39,348 nucleotides of DNA from positions 1 through 39,348 of the forward strand of contig CACPPZ010000013.1 of NCBI GenBank assembly GCA_902635985.1. Reading direction: 5' to 3'. Source of the DNA: Paracoccaceae bacterium. Its GTDB lineage: Bacteria > Pseudomonadota > Alphaproteobacteria > Rhodobacterales > Rhodobacteraceae. Each line of letters opens with the position of its first letter. Within the stretch, counting starts at the first letter, position 1. Positions 17,901-27,013 of this stretch are shown here, one piece after another. Made by a program: the position numbers and the translations under genes. The notes below the pieces were generated by a model. It was not told the origin of the DNA. It saw only the letters and a list, made by a program, of their open reading frames with translations, and did not search any database.

Positions 17901-17926
17901 GGCACCAGTAATTTCAATCAAATGTT

Positions 17927-18616
17927 TTATTGGTTCTCATTCCACTTTGATAAATTTTCCTGGATTTTTTCGATCCGTCTTTTTGTTTTTGGATGACTTA
18001 GTAGCCAAGCTGGCTGTAAGTTTGCGTTACTTCCACTTAACTTTTCCAATTTCTCAAACATTGAGATTTGATGCTCAACTCCTATACCGGATTTCATCAT
18101 CAATGCAGATGCGTATTCATCCGCCTCAAACTCATCGGTTCTGGACAAACGCGCCATCAAAAGGTTTGAAAGAACGTTGGCTATAATGCCGCCCAATCCG
18201 GGTATAATTCTTGAGAGGATGCTTCCCAAGGCCATTCTAAGAGCATTTTGACCCGAAAAATCTATCATGCGTCTTCTTGAGTGGCCTAATGCAACATGAC
18301 CTAATTCGTGTGCAATGACAGATGCCAATTCACTCCCAGTTATCTCGCCGGATGTAAATTTATTATAAAACCCTCTTGTAATAAAAATTTTTCCATCGGG
18401 CGCTGCTAATCCATTTATTGGTTCAATTTCATATATGTTTACAGATATACTTTCTAAATCAAGTGCATCAGCTAAGCGTTGGATTGGTTCCAGAAGTTGT
18501 TTATCTGCCAACAAGCTGGATTGATTTTTTAGGGTACGGTTTAATCTCCAGGCGGATAATCGAAACATCGCCAAACCATAGACTAAAGGCAATATAATGG
18601 GGATAATCTTTATCAT
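17927..18616 (-). CDS. M48-family zinc metalloprotease, membrane anchored
   Basis: This is a 229-residue peptidase of the M48 family. It has an N-terminal hydrophobic segment (about 3-20), the zinc motif HELGH at 103-107 with catalytic Glu104, and the third zinc ligand in EFEADEYA (about Glu164). A hydrophobic loop around 130-155 may touch the membrane. It is short and lacks the four membrane helices of HtpX, and has no TPR repeats of the BepA type. It lies 37 bases downstream of the VWA gene on the same strand, so it probably belongs to that transcription unit. The substrate is unknown. Confidence 0.88.
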   Translation of the reverse strand: MIKIIPIILPLVYGLAMFRLSAWRLNRTLKNQSSLLADKQLLEPIQRLADALDLESISVNIYEIEPINGLAAPDGKIFITRGFYNKFTSGEITGSELASVIAHELGHVALGHSRRRMIDFSGQNALRMALGSILSRIIPGLGGIIANVLSNLLMARLSRTDEFEADEYASALMMKSGIGVEHQISMFEKLEKLSGSNANLQPAWLLSHPKTKRRIEKIQENLSKWNENQ

Positions 18617-18653
18617 TCAGAATTATATGGTGCTTTGATTGCCATTTTTCAAC

Positions 18654-19838
18654 TTAAGAACGCAGTGTTTTCATACCTTCGTCTATGCCCCTTAAATTTA
18701 GCGGGAACATCCTCGATTGGAAAATTTCGTTTATTATTGAAACTGATTGCGTATACTGCCACTGTGATTTGGGTAGAGGGTTAATCCAAATATTGGATGG
18801 CCATTGTGTTCTCGCGCGCTCGAGCCAAACTGACCCTGCCTCTTCGTTCCAATATTCGTTTGCACCCCCTCGGTATAGGATTTCATACGGAGACATCGAT
18901 GCATCGCCAACAAATATACATTTATAATCAGAACCATAAGTATTTAAAATCTCCCAGGTGTTTACTTTTTTTTCCCAACGCCTGGAGTTATCTTTCCAGA
19001 CACCCTCATACAAACAATTGTGAAAATAATAATGTTGAAGGTTTTTAAACTCTGCACGAGCCGCCGAAAAAAGTTCCTCAACTAATCTAATGTATGGATC
19101 CATTGATCCACCAACATCTAGAAAAAGAAGTAGTTTTACGGCATTACGCCTTTCTGGTTGAGTTTTAACGTCTAAATAACCTTTTTCAGCTGTCGATCGA
19201 ATTGTTCCATCAAGATCCAATTCGTCTTCAGCACCATTTCTTACCCATTGTCTTAGACGTTTCATCGCCACTTTTATATTTCGTGTCCCAAGCTCTACTG
19301 TATCATCTAAATTTTTAAACTCACGCTTGTCCCAAACTTTAACTGCCCGCTGATGCCTGCTACGATCTTGACCAATTCTTACTCCCTCTGGATTATAGCC
19401 ATAAGCGCCAAAAGGAGAGGTTCCTGCTGTACCAATCCATTTACTACCTCCTTGGTGGCGTTTTTCCTGTTCTTCAAGGCGTTTTTTAAGAGTTTCCATC
19501 AACTTTTCGAAACCACCAAGCGCTTCAATTTTTTCTAAATCACTTTTGTCAAAAATCCTCTCGGTAAGTTTTTTTAACCACGGTTCAGGCACCTCTTGGG
19601 TCTCTATTAAATCTCCAATTGATAAACTTTCTATTCCTGCAAAGGTTTTTGAAAATGCCCTGTCAAATTTATCTAAGTGCCTTTCGTCCTTAACCATTAT
19701 AATGCGTCCGAGAAAATAAAAGTGGTTAACATCGTAAGTACACATATCGAGGGATACAGACTCAAGAAATGTCAAGTACTCTCTTAAGCTAACTGGTACT
19801 TTATGCTGTCGTAAATTTTCGAAAAATTTTATAAACAT
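18654..19838 (-). CDS. CoxE-like von Willebrand factor A domain protein
   Basis: This is a 394-residue cytoplasmic protein of the CoxE-like VWA family. The N-terminal part (about 1-110) is a helical region beginning VPVSLREYL; a basic, glycine-rich middle (about 125-160) leads to a VWA fold with a metal-ion site DVGGS at 241-245. Such proteins usually partner MoxR-type AAA+ ATPases in metal-cofactor insertion or complex assembly, as CoxD/CoxE do for CO dehydrogenase. No client enzyme gene is nearby. It starts three bases after a small membrane-protein gene, with moxR upstream. Function here is inferred from partners only. Confidence 0.87.
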   Translation of the reverse strand: MFIKFFENLRQHKVPVSLREYLTFLESVSLDMCTYDVNHFYFLGRIIMVKDERHLDKFDRAFSKTFAGIESLSIGDLIETQEVPEPWLKKLTERIFDKSDLEKIEALGGFEKLMETLKKRLEEQEKRHQGGSKWIGTAGTSPFGAYGYNPEGVRIGQDRSRHQRAVKVWDKREFKNLDDTVELGTRNIKVAMKRLRQWVRNGAEDELDLDGTIRSTAEKGYLDVKTQPERRNAVKLLLFLDVGGSMDPYIRLVEELFSAARAEFKNLQHYYFHNCLYEGVWKDNSRRWEKKVNTWEILNTYGSDYKCIFVGDASMSPYEILYRGGANEYWNEEAGSVWLERARTQWPSNIWINPLPKSQWQYTQSVSIINEIFQSRMFPLNLRGIDEGMKTLRS

Positions 19839-19841
19839 ATT

Positions 19842-20006
19842 TTAAAGAATGGTTCTGTCCAAAATCACAGTGATTATCACACCTATTATTGCATAAAATA
19901 GAAAGTAGCCGACAGAATATTGAATAATATCAAGTCTTTTACCACCCCGCTTTTTTGCTAGTCTAGCGCCCCAAATTCCTCCAAGAATACCAAAAACTAG
20001 GTACAT
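19842..20006 (-). CDS. Small membrane protein, 54 residues, unknown function
   Basis: An ATG at 20006 preceded by GGGAGA five bases upstream opens a 54-codon frame ending in TAA at 19844-19842. The product begins MYLVFGILGGIWGARLAKKR, has a basic stretch (KKRGGKR, 18-24) and then a strongly hydrophobic helix (about 30-49, SVGYFLFYAIIGVIITVIL). The layout is two membrane segments around a positive loop. It ends three bases before the VWA gene and follows moxR on the same strand. Good ribosome-binding site, tight spacing and coherent topology support a real gene. I do not recognise the family. Confidence 0.72.
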   Translation of the reverse strand: MYLVFGILGGIWGARLAKKRGGKRLDIIQYSVGYFLFYAIIGVIITVILDRTIL

Positions 20007-20099
20007 GATTGTCTCCCAAAATTATTTTTCATTATTTGCTATGAAAGGCTAGTTTGTTGCGCGGTTTATATTTAAGGTTTGAACTTAACGATAGTAAAA

Positions 20100-20939
20100 T
20101 CACCTTTGGCTTCGTGCCATAAATGCAAGGCGTTCGAAAAGTTGTACGTCTTGTTCATTTTTTAACAGTGCCCCATGCAATTGTGGTAAAGAATTTTTTC
20201 CTTCCTTAGTTAAATCGGTTACACTCAGATCTTCTGCTAATAATAATTTTAACCAATCTAACGCCTCTGAAGTTGATGGTTTCTTTTTTAGTCCTGGTTG
20301 CTCACGTAATTCAAAGAATTGCGCTAGTGCTGTGGATAATAGGTTTTGCTTTATATTTGGGAAGTGAACGCGCACTATTTTTTCTAAAGTTTCTTGGTCA
20401 GGAAAACGAATATAATGAAAAAAGCAGCGTCTCAAGAATGCATCAGGTAGTTCTTTTTCGTTGTTTGAGGTTATAATTACCACCGGTCGTTTTTTTGCTG
20501 TTACATTTTCGCCTGTTTCGTATACGTGGAAAGCCATTTTGTCTAGTTCTTGCAACAGATCATTGGGGAACTCGATATCTGCTTTATCAACCTCGTCAAT
20601 AAGTAAAACAACCTTTTCATCTGACTCAAAAGCTTGCCATAGTTTACCTTTTTTGATGTAGTTTTTAACTTCTTCGACTTTTTTATCGCCAAGTTGGCTA
20701 TCTCTCAGGCGTGAAACCGCGTCATATTCATACAATCCTTGTTGCGCCTTTGTCGTTGATTTGATGTTCCATTCATAGAGCTGTAGACCAAGAGAACTTG
20801 CAACTTGCTTTGCAAGCTCAGTTTTTCCGGTTCCAGGCTCACCTTTGACAAGAAGAGGCCTTTCTAAAGTAACCGCTGCGTTTACAGCTATTTTTAAATC
20901 TTCCGTTGCAACATAATTCTGAGTACCGTTAAACTTCAT
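20100..20939 (-). CDS. MoxR-family AAA+ ATPase
   Basis: This is a 279-residue AAA+ ATPase of the MoxR class, chaperone-like proteins that work with VWA-domain partners. Walker A is GEPGTGKT (33-40), Walker B LLIDE (112-116), sensor 1 is around IITSNN, and an arginine-finger region follows in FLRRCFF. The C-terminal lid ends at LAFMARSQR. It is the first gene of the run moxR, small membrane protein, VWA gene, M48 protease, and is divergent from dksA. Nearest known models are CoxD and related MoxR proteins, but no cox genes are present here. Confidence 0.92.
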   Translation of the reverse strand: MKFNGTQNYVATEDLKIAVNAAVTLERPLLVKGEPGTGKTELAKQVASSLGLQLYEWNIKSTTKAQQGLYEYDAVSRLRDSQLGDKKVEEVKNYIKKGKLWQAFESDEKVVLLIDEVDKADIEFPNDLLQELDKMAFHVYETGENVTAKKRPVVIITSNNEKELPDAFLRRCFFHYIRFPDQETLEKIVRVHFPNIKQNLLSTALAQFFELREQPGLKKKPSTSEALDWLKLLLAEDLSVTDLTKEGKNSLPQLHGALLKNEQDVQLFERLAFMARSQR

Positions 20940-21132
20940 TTGGGTCGCTTTCTACTGCAAATATCTTTTGTTAGAACAGCGAGACGTTTCGCATATAAAT
21001 AAAAATCGTTCAATGTTCATCTTTGAGTAGTGACATTTTACTTCAATTGGTTTAATTGCCCAAGGATAGGTTTATTTACCTTATTAGTTATTGGTAAAAT
21101 TTTGGTTTTATAAACTGCTTGGGGGACAAAGC

Positions 21133-21555
21133 ATGAAACAGGATAACGTTTTTTCTGAAGATTATCGTCCAGTTGAGGGCGAACCGTTTATGAACGATCG
21201 TCAATTAGAATATTTCAAGCGTAAACTTGTTACCTGGAAGACCGATCTTATGTCCGATTCTAGGGAAACAATTGAGGGTCTGCAGGATAATACTCGAAAT
21301 ATCCCAGATATAGCTGACCGAGCTAGTGAGGAAACTGACAGAGCTCTCGAGTTACGAACTCGCGATAGACAAAGAAAACTAGTTTCGAAAATTGATGCTG
21401 CACTCCGTAGAATCGATGAAGGCGAATATGGCTACTGTGAAATGACAGGCGAACCAATCTCATTGAAAAGGCTTGATGCACGACCAATCGCAACGATGAC
21501 CCTTGAGGCGCAAGAACGACATGAACGAAGGGAAAAAGTTCATAGAGACGACTAG
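21133..21555 (+). CDS. dksA: RNA polymerase-binding transcription factor DksA, reduced zinc site
   Basis: DksA enters the RNA polymerase secondary channel and, with ppGpp, adjusts rRNA and amino-acid gene transcription. From ATG 21133 it has 140 residues; GGGGGA at 21121-21126 decides this start over an ATG at 21091. The coiled coil carries the tip motif DIADRA (59-64). The C-terminal finger is YGYCEMTGEPISLKRL..., with a single cysteine, Cys102; the other three cysteines of the classic C4 zinc finger are absent. Similar zinc-poor DksA proteins are known, so this is likely functional without structural zinc. A monooxygenase gene follows after 32 bases. Confidence 0.93.
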   Translation: MKQDNVFSEDYRPVEGEPFMNDRQLEYFKRKLVTWKTDLMSDSRETIEGLQDNTRNIPDIADRASEETDRALELRTRDRQRKLVSKIDAALRRIDEGEYGYCEMTGEPISLKRLDARPIATMTLEAQERHERREKVHRDD

Positions 21556-21587
21556 AAATAGATCGTGAAGCATGTGCTTGCCATCGT

Positions 21588-22748
21588 ATGCTGGAAAGTT
21601 CGAAACAAATCGTAATTGTTGGGGCGGGGATAGGCGGTCTTACAACTGCGCTTTGTTTGAAGCATTTTGGTATAGACGCATGTGTGTACGAGAGGTCTAA
21701 TGAGGTCACAACTGCTGGAGCTGGAATACAACTAAGCCCTAATGCTAATAGAGTATTTTCCAGTATAGGGCTTTTCGACGAGGTATCAGCTCTTTCAAGA
21801 CGCTGTAAGGGGGTTAGGGTTTTTGATTATAAATCGAATTCTCAGATTGCACTATTCGATTATATGAAATTCAAACGGGATGCCGCGTTTCTCTTTTGCC
21901 ACCGGGCGGACCTTGTCAGCATTTTGTACGCGGCTTGTAAAAAATTGAAGATTCCAGTTCATTTCGACAAAAAATTAGAAAAAATAAAGAATGGTGAAGT
22001 TATATTTTCAGATGGGAGTGTATATTCTGCCGACATCATAGTTGGGGCAGATGGATTACATTCTAATGTACGGAAAGCTGTGATTGGTGAAGAAACACCT
22101 ATTTTTACCCGTCAAATAGCTTGGAGATCAATCGTGCCAAATTCAATCAACCAAGATGATTTTTCCCATGTTACACTTGCTCCCAAAAGACATCTTGTAA
22201 GCTATCCAATTAATGATGGAAGTCAGCTGAACTTAGTACTGATTAAGGAGCAAAATGAGTGGCAACAAGATGGTTGGAAGCATCCTGAAGATCCAAAAGT
22301 AGTAAAAGAAAACTTTAAAGATTTCTCTGGTGAATCTTCTAAAATTATAGCTTCCATAGAAAGTGTTTATAAATGGGGTTTATTTAGATACCCTATGAAA
22401 AAAAATTGGTATCATGATCGAGTAATTTTAGTTGGAGACGCTGCTCATCCCACGTTACCCTTTCTGGCGCAGGGTGCGGCGATGGCAATTGAAGATAGTT
22501 TTGTGATAGCCTCTAAAATTTCCAAATTCCCGAAATTGTCATTTGCCTTTAATGAATTTCAAAGGGAACGATTGCCGCGAGTTCGACGTATTATAAGTGC
22601 ATCAGCAAAAAATGCACAGACGTTTCATTTATCAAATGTAATATCCAGACTGGTCCTCCACTTATTTTTGAGACTCCTAACAAAGTTCTTACCGCATTTA
22701 CTTGTTAAACGTTTTGATTGGATTTATGACCACAACGTCACAAACTAG
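21588..22748 (+). CDS. FAD-dependent monooxygenase
   Basis: This is a 386-residue single-component flavoprotein of the aromatic hydroxylase (salicylate hydroxylase-like) group. The FAD-binding GAGIGG lies at 12-17 (GxGxxG), and the second FAD motif VILVGDAAHP at about 281-290. An Arg-rich region follows in FQRERLPRVRRI. The C-terminus (SRLVLHLFLRLLTKFL) is hydrophobic and may contact the membrane. The substrate cannot be read from sequence; no catabolic genes surround it. It is probably co-transcribed with dksA. Confidence 0.88.
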   Translation: MLESSKQIVIVGAGIGGLTTALCLKHFGIDACVYERSNEVTTAGAGIQLSPNANRVFSSIGLFDEVSALSRRCKGVRVFDYKSNSQIALFDYMKFKRDAAFLFCHRADLVSILYAACKKLKIPVHFDKKLEKIKNGEVIFSDGSVYSADIIVGADGLHSNVRKAVIGEETPIFTRQIAWRSIVPNSINQDDFSHVTLAPKRHLVSYPINDGSQLNLVLIKEQNEWQQDGWKHPEDPKVVKENFKDFSGESSKIIASIESVYKWGLFRYPMKKNWYHDRVILVGDAAHPTLPFLAQGAAMAIEDSFVIASKISKFPKLSFAFNEFQRERLPRVRRIISASAKNAQTFHLSNVISRLVLHLFLRLLTKFLPHLLVKRFDWIYDHNVTN

Positions 22749-22785
22749 AATAAACTTAAATCTGCGAATTAATTAATTGACTAAA

Positions 22786-23565
22786 TTAAATATCTAATTC
22801 GATCCAGATTGGAACATGATCGGACGGTTTTTCTCTAGATCTGATATGTTTGTCAATTTGGCAGTTTTTCAATAAATCTGCACATTGAGGAGTAAGTAAA
22901 AAATGATCTATTCTTATTCCATCATCACGATCCCAAGCGCCTGCTTGATAATCCCAGAAGCTGTAGTGTCCCAAACCATTATTTTTTGCACGAAAAGCAT
23001 CTGTAAAACCTAAATTTAGAATTCTTCTGAACTCAGTACGGCTTTCTGGTAAAAAAAGTGCGTCTTGTTCCCAAGTGCCTATTTTTGCTGCATCTTCAGC
23101 CTGCGGAATGATGTTGTAATCGCCAGCCATAAATGCCGGGATTTCACTATCTATCAGCTCTTTTGCTTTTTCGTGAAGTCTCCGCATCCAAGATAATTTA
23201 TAGTCGTATTTAGGCCCAGGAGTAGGATTTCCATTTGGAAGATACAAATTACACATACGAATTGCCTGGTTGCCGACAATTGTTGCTTCCAACCATCGTG
23301 CTTGATCATCCTCGCGATCGCCCGGTAAATGGGTCACAATGTCTTCAATTGGCAATTTAGAGAGTATAGCCACGCCGTTAAATGATTTTTGCCCATTAAC
23401 TGCTACGTTATACCCTAAATCCTTAAACAAATCAGATGGAAAATTTTCGCTTACCGACTTTATTTCTTGCAGAAGAGCTACGTCTGGCTTAGCTTCTATA
23501 AGCCAAGTTATTAAAGCATTTGCTCTTGCCTTTATTCCGTTAATATTAAAGCTGGCAATTTTCAC
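22786..23565 (-). CDS. xthA: Exodeoxyribonuclease III
   Basis: XthA is the AP endonuclease and 3'-5' exonuclease of base-excision repair. From GTG 23565 the protein has 259 residues, starting (M)KIASFNINGIKAR. Catalytic segments seen are LLQEIKS with Glu34, NLYLPNGNP, AGDYNI, RIDHFLLTP and the C-terminal SDHVPIW. An in-frame start at 23622 would add 19 residues that overlap the end of erpA in another frame and match no family N-terminus, so GTG is preferred although its ribosome-binding site is weak. It follows erpA by 13 bases on the same strand. Confidence 0.94.
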   Translation of the reverse strand: MKIASFNINGIKARANALITWLIEAKPDVALLQEIKSVSENFPSDLFKDLGYNVAVNGQKSFNGVAILSKLPIEDIVTHLPGDREDDQARWLEATIVGNQAIRMCNLYLPNGNPTPGPKYDYKLSWMRRLHEKAKELIDSEIPAFMAGDYNIIPQAEDAAKIGTWEQDALFLPESRTEFRRILNLGFTDAFRAKNNGLGHYSFWDYQAGAWDRDDGIRIDHFLLTPQCADLLKNCQIDKHIRSREKPSDHVPIWIELDI

Positions 23566-23578
23566 CGTGTTTGTTTCT

Positions 23579-23902
23579 TTAAATGGAAAAACTAGTTCCG
23601 CAACCACAGGAGCTTGTAGCATTAGGGTTCTCGATTACAAATCTAGCGCCAATTAACTCGTCCGCATAATCAATAATCGCGTTTTCTAAAAATGGAAGTG
23701 AAGCTGTGTCAATTATTACTTTTTCTCCACCTCCCTCTATTACTAGGTCCTCTTCTTTCGGATCGCTCAAACTGATTTCGTATTGAAATCCAGAACAACC
23801 ACCACCTTCTACGGCAATTCTTAGGGCTTTCCCCTCATTTGCCGCATTGATTTCACTAAGCCGTTTAAATGCTCTATTTGTGACTTTTGGTGGTAGATGC
23901 AT
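23579..23902 (-). CDS. erpA: Iron-sulfur cluster insertion protein, ErpA/HesB family
   Basis: This is an A-type carrier that receives iron-sulfur clusters and passes them to apo-enzymes. It has 107 residues with the three conserved cysteines Cys36 (GGGCSGFQYE), Cys99 and Cys101 (SSCGCGTSF). The ErpA, IscA and SufA branches are hard to separate by eye; there are no isc or suf genes beside it, and pairing with xthA is frequent in Alphaproteobacteria, so ErpA is the best name. It is divergent from dgt with an 85-base gap between the two starts. Confidence 0.9.
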   Translation of the reverse strand: MHLPPKVTNRAFKRLSEINAANEGKALRIAVEGGGCSGFQYEISLSDPKEEDLVIEGGGEKVIIDTASLPFLENAIIDYADELIGARFVIENPNATSSCGCGTSFSI

Positions 23903-23987
23903 TAATATAATTCCACTACTATATGGTCTACTTATTCACGATAGTATAAGACTTAATCACCTAATTTACAAGGAAGGTTCAGAAAAA

Positions 23988-25148
23988 GTGCAGGCAAATT
24001 ACGCATCAAATCCTGCCCAAAGCCTTGGTAGATTACATAATGAAAAAGAAAGTAGTTTTCGTGATAATTTTCAACGTGACAGAGATAGAGTTATTCATTG
24101 TAGCGCTTTTCGCCGTTTAAAACACAAAACGCAGGTATTTGTTGAACACGAAAGTGATTATTATAGAACAAGGTTAACTCATACAATTGAAGTTGCACAA
24201 GTTGCTAGGACTATTTCCGCTGTATTAGGTTTAAATTCGGAGTTAACCGAAGCAGTTTCGTTGGCACATGATTTAGGCCATCCGCCTTTTGGGCATACGG
24301 GAGAGGAAGCGTTAAATGGCCTTATGGCAGAACATTCCGGTTTTGATCACAATGCACATACATTGAAAATTGTAACACTTATTGAGCGCCACTATGCAGC
24401 ATTTGACGGGTTAAATCTTAGTTGGGAGACTTTGGAGGGTATCGTGAAGCATAACGGCCCACTTATGATTGAGGTCCCGCCTTATATAAAAGATTATGAT
24501 ACTTTACATAAATTAAATTTGTGTGATTACGCTAGCGCTGAAGCTCAAGTGGCCGCCATATCAGACGACATTGCATACAATAGTCATGATTTGCACGACG
24601 GCTTACGAGCAGAGCTTTTTGGTATAGAAGAGTTAGCATCATTGCCGTTGTTGAGTGAGTGTTTTCAAGAAGTAGATAGAAAGTATCCACAAATTAATCA
24701 GTACCGAAGACAGCATGAGGCACTAAGATATTTTTTGGGTATGTTGGTTGATGACGTTTTAAAAGAGGCACAAAAGACTTTTGTCAAACTAGCACCTAAG
24801 TCTTCGGATGATCTTAGAAAAGCCGGTTTTAAAGTTATAGGTTTTTCTGATGAATTAGATAGAAATTTAGATGTTATAAGAAGTTTTCTTTTTGAACGTA
24901 TGTACCGGGCTCCGAGTGTTATAAAAATGCGAGAAAATGTTACTATAATTGTTAAAGAGCTTTTTGCTGCTTATACCAATGACCCAAAGTTAATGCCTAA
25001 AAAATGGCAGGAAGATTTTGTTTCGGTATCTTCCGATGCAAGTATTGCAAGCCTAGTTTGCGACTACGTCGCAGGGATGACAGATCGATTTGCAATTTCT
25101 CAGTATGAAAAGTTATTCGGTAAGCAAATTAAAATTTCTTGCCATTAA
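23988..25148 (+). CDS. dgt: Deoxyguanosinetriphosphate triphosphohydrolase-like protein
   Basis: This is an HD-domain phosphohydrolase that releases triphosphate from dNTPs and so may influence dNTP pools. From GTG 23988 it has 386 residues. Metal-binding residues lie in RTRLTHTIEVAQ (His65) and SLAHDLGHPPFGHTGE (His94-Asp95); the RDRDRVIHCSAFRRLKHKTQVF segment is typical of the bacterial type-2 branch. A frame-open ATG at 23847 would place 47 extra residues over the divergent erpA start, while AGGAAGG (23971-23977) precedes the GTG, so GTG is chosen. argS follows after 91 bases. Confidence 0.92.
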   Translation: MQANYASNPAQSLGRLHNEKESSFRDNFQRDRDRVIHCSAFRRLKHKTQVFVEHESDYYRTRLTHTIEVAQVARTISAVLGLNSELTEAVSLAHDLGHPPFGHTGEEALNGLMAEHSGFDHNAHTLKIVTLIERHYAAFDGLNLSWETLEGIVKHNGPLMIEVPPYIKDYDTLHKLNLCDYASAEAQVAAISDDIAYNSHDLHDGLRAELFGIEELASLPLLSECFQEVDRKYPQINQYRRQHEALRYFLGMLVDDVLKEAQKTFVKLAPKSSDDLRKAGFKVIGFSDELDRNLDVIRSFLFERMYRAPSVIKMRENVTIIVKELFAAYTNDPKLMPKKWQEDFVSVSSDASIASLVCDYVAGMTDRFAISQYEKLFGKQIKISCH

Positions 25149-25239
25149 CTGGATTTCTGACATTGAACTTACGCGTTGCTGAGCATTGAATTTTTTCAGT
25201 AGAGTGATAAACCCAGTGCATTAAAGGATTTAAGAGAAT

Positions 25240-26982
25240 ATGAATTTATTTACAAATGTTCGTGGAATTTTGATTGAGGTTTTAAACAATTTATCAAGCC
25301 AAGGTATTTTGCCTGCTGATACAGATTTCTCAAATATTACGGTAGAGCCACCTAAAGATACCCGCCATGGCGATATGGCCACTAACGCTGCAATGGTTCT
25401 TTCAAAGTTAGTTGAAACTAGACCGCGGGAACTAGCCCAAATTATAAGCGATTCATTGGCTAAAGAAGAAATTATTTCTTCGGTAGATATAGCGGGTCCT
25501 GGCTTTATAAATATCAGTTTGAGTGAAGTCTGTTGGCATAATTTGCTTTCTGGCGTGCTGCTGGCTGGAAAAAATTTTGGCAGATCCAATATGGGATCTT
25601 CACAAAAGGTAAATGTAGAGTTCGTTTCTGCAAACCCTACGGGTCCGCTTCATGTAGGCCATACAAGAGGGGCTGTTTTTGGTGACGCCCTAGCAAGTCT
25701 TCTTTCATATTCTGGTTTTGAAGTAACTCGAGAATACTACATTAATGATGGTGGTGCTCAAGTGGATGTTCTAGCAAGGTCTATTTTCCTTAGGTATCAG
25801 GAAGCATTTGGTAAGAAAGTTGTCTTTATAGATGGAACTTATCCGGGTGACTACTTAATACCAATTGCAATAGCGCTTAAAGAAAAAGTTGGAGACTCTT
25901 ACTTAAATAAGTCTGAGGATGAGTGGCTCCCAGAATTGAGGGACTATGCAGTCGATACCATGATGGATTTAATAAGGTCAGATTTAGATCTTCTCGGTGT
26001 AAAAATGGATACTTTTTTTTCTGAGAAATCACTTTATGGCAGCGGTCAAATAGAGGCTGCTTTGGGTCGTTTAAGAGATAATGGATTAATTTATAAGGGA
26101 GTTTTAGAACCTCCCAAAGGAAAAAAGACAGATGATTGGGAGCCGCGTGAGCAAACCTTGTTTAAGTCCACAGAGCATGGCGACGATGTCGATCGGCCGG
26201 TATTAAAGGCGGATGGTAGCTGGACATACTTTGCCCCGGATATAGCTTATCACTTTGACAAATTAAACAGAGGTTTTGACCATCTAATAGATATATTTGG
26301 GGCAGATCATGGTGGTTATGTAAAAAGAATGAAGGCAGCAGTTTCTGCTCTCTCTAATGGTAAAGTAACTCTAGATATTAAATTATGTCAGCTTGTAAAG
26401 CTTTATCAAAATGGAGAGCCCTATAAAATGTCAAAGCGTGCCGGCAATTTTGTAATGCTGAGAGACCTCGTAGACGAGGTAGGGCCAGATGTAACACGAT
26501 TTGTTATGCTTACTAGAAAGAATGACGCTGCATTAGATTTTGATTTTCAAAAAGTATTAGAGCAAAGTCGTGAAAATCCAGTTTTTTATGTGCAATATGC
26601 ACACGCTCGAATTAAGTCAGTTATTCGAAAAGCCAAGGAATTAAATGTTAATATTGCTGAGCGTGCCCTTTCAGAAGCAAATTTATCTAGCCTTACGCAT
26701 TCGTCAGAATTGAATCTTATTAAAAAGATTGCTGAGTGGCCTAGACTTGTTGAGGTGGCGGCGCGTTTATATGAACCTCATAGAGTTGCTTTTTACCTAT
26801 TTGATTTGTCATCGCAGTTACATGCGCATTGGAGTAAAGGCAGTGACGATCAAAGTCTTAGATTTCTACATACCGATGATTTAGCAATCACTCAAAGCAA
26901 AATTGCGCTTGCGTGTGCAGTTTCTATTGTTATTTCCTCAGGGCTTGCTATTCTGGGTGTAGAACCAGCAGAAAAAATGTAA
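25240..26982 (+). CDS. argS: Arginyl-tRNA synthetase
   Basis: This is a class I synthetase that charges tRNA-Arg. It has 580 residues with an N-terminal additional domain (about 1-115), the HIGH motif as HVGH (138-141) in ANPTGPLHVGHTRGA, KMSKR around residue 395 in YKMSKRAGNFVMLRD, and a C-terminal DALR anticodon-binding domain (from about 455, with NPVFYVQYAHARI before it). The ATG is preceded by AGAGAAT, a modest ribosome-binding site. It leads a run with the SPOR gene. Confidence 0.97.
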   Translation: MNLFTNVRGILIEVLNNLSSQGILPADTDFSNITVEPPKDTRHGDMATNAAMVLSKLVETRPRELAQIISDSLAKEEIISSVDIAGPGFINISLSEVCWHNLLSGVLLAGKNFGRSNMGSSQKVNVEFVSANPTGPLHVGHTRGAVFGDALASLLSYSGFEVTREYYINDGGAQVDVLARSIFLRYQEAFGKKVVFIDGTYPGDYLIPIAIALKEKVGDSYLNKSEDEWLPELRDYAVDTMMDLIRSDLDLLGVKMDTFFSEKSLYGSGQIEAALGRLRDNGLIYKGVLEPPKGKKTDDWEPREQTLFKSTEHGDDVDRPVLKADGSWTYFAPDIAYHFDKLNRGFDHLIDIFGADHGGYVKRMKAAVSALSNGKVTLDIKLCQLVKLYQNGEPYKMSKRAGNFVMLRDLVDEVGPDVTRFVMLTRKNDAALDFDFQKVLEQSRENPVFYVQYAHARIKSVIRKAKELNVNIAERALSEANLSSLTHSSELNLIKKIAEWPRLVEVAARLYEPHRVAFYLFDLSSQLHAHWSKGSDDQSLRFLHTDDLAITQSKIALACAVSIVISSGLAILGVEPAEKM

Positions 26983-27013
26983 AAACGATAATTCTGCGGT
27001 TTATGAGGTAAGG

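Noticed and set aside
17927-20939. MoxR-VWA-M48 set as a defence or phage-related ternary system
   Set aside because: CoxE-type VWA and MoxR sequences are the common chromosomal housekeeping kind, composition matches the neighbours, and no nuclease, toxin or signalling partner is present.
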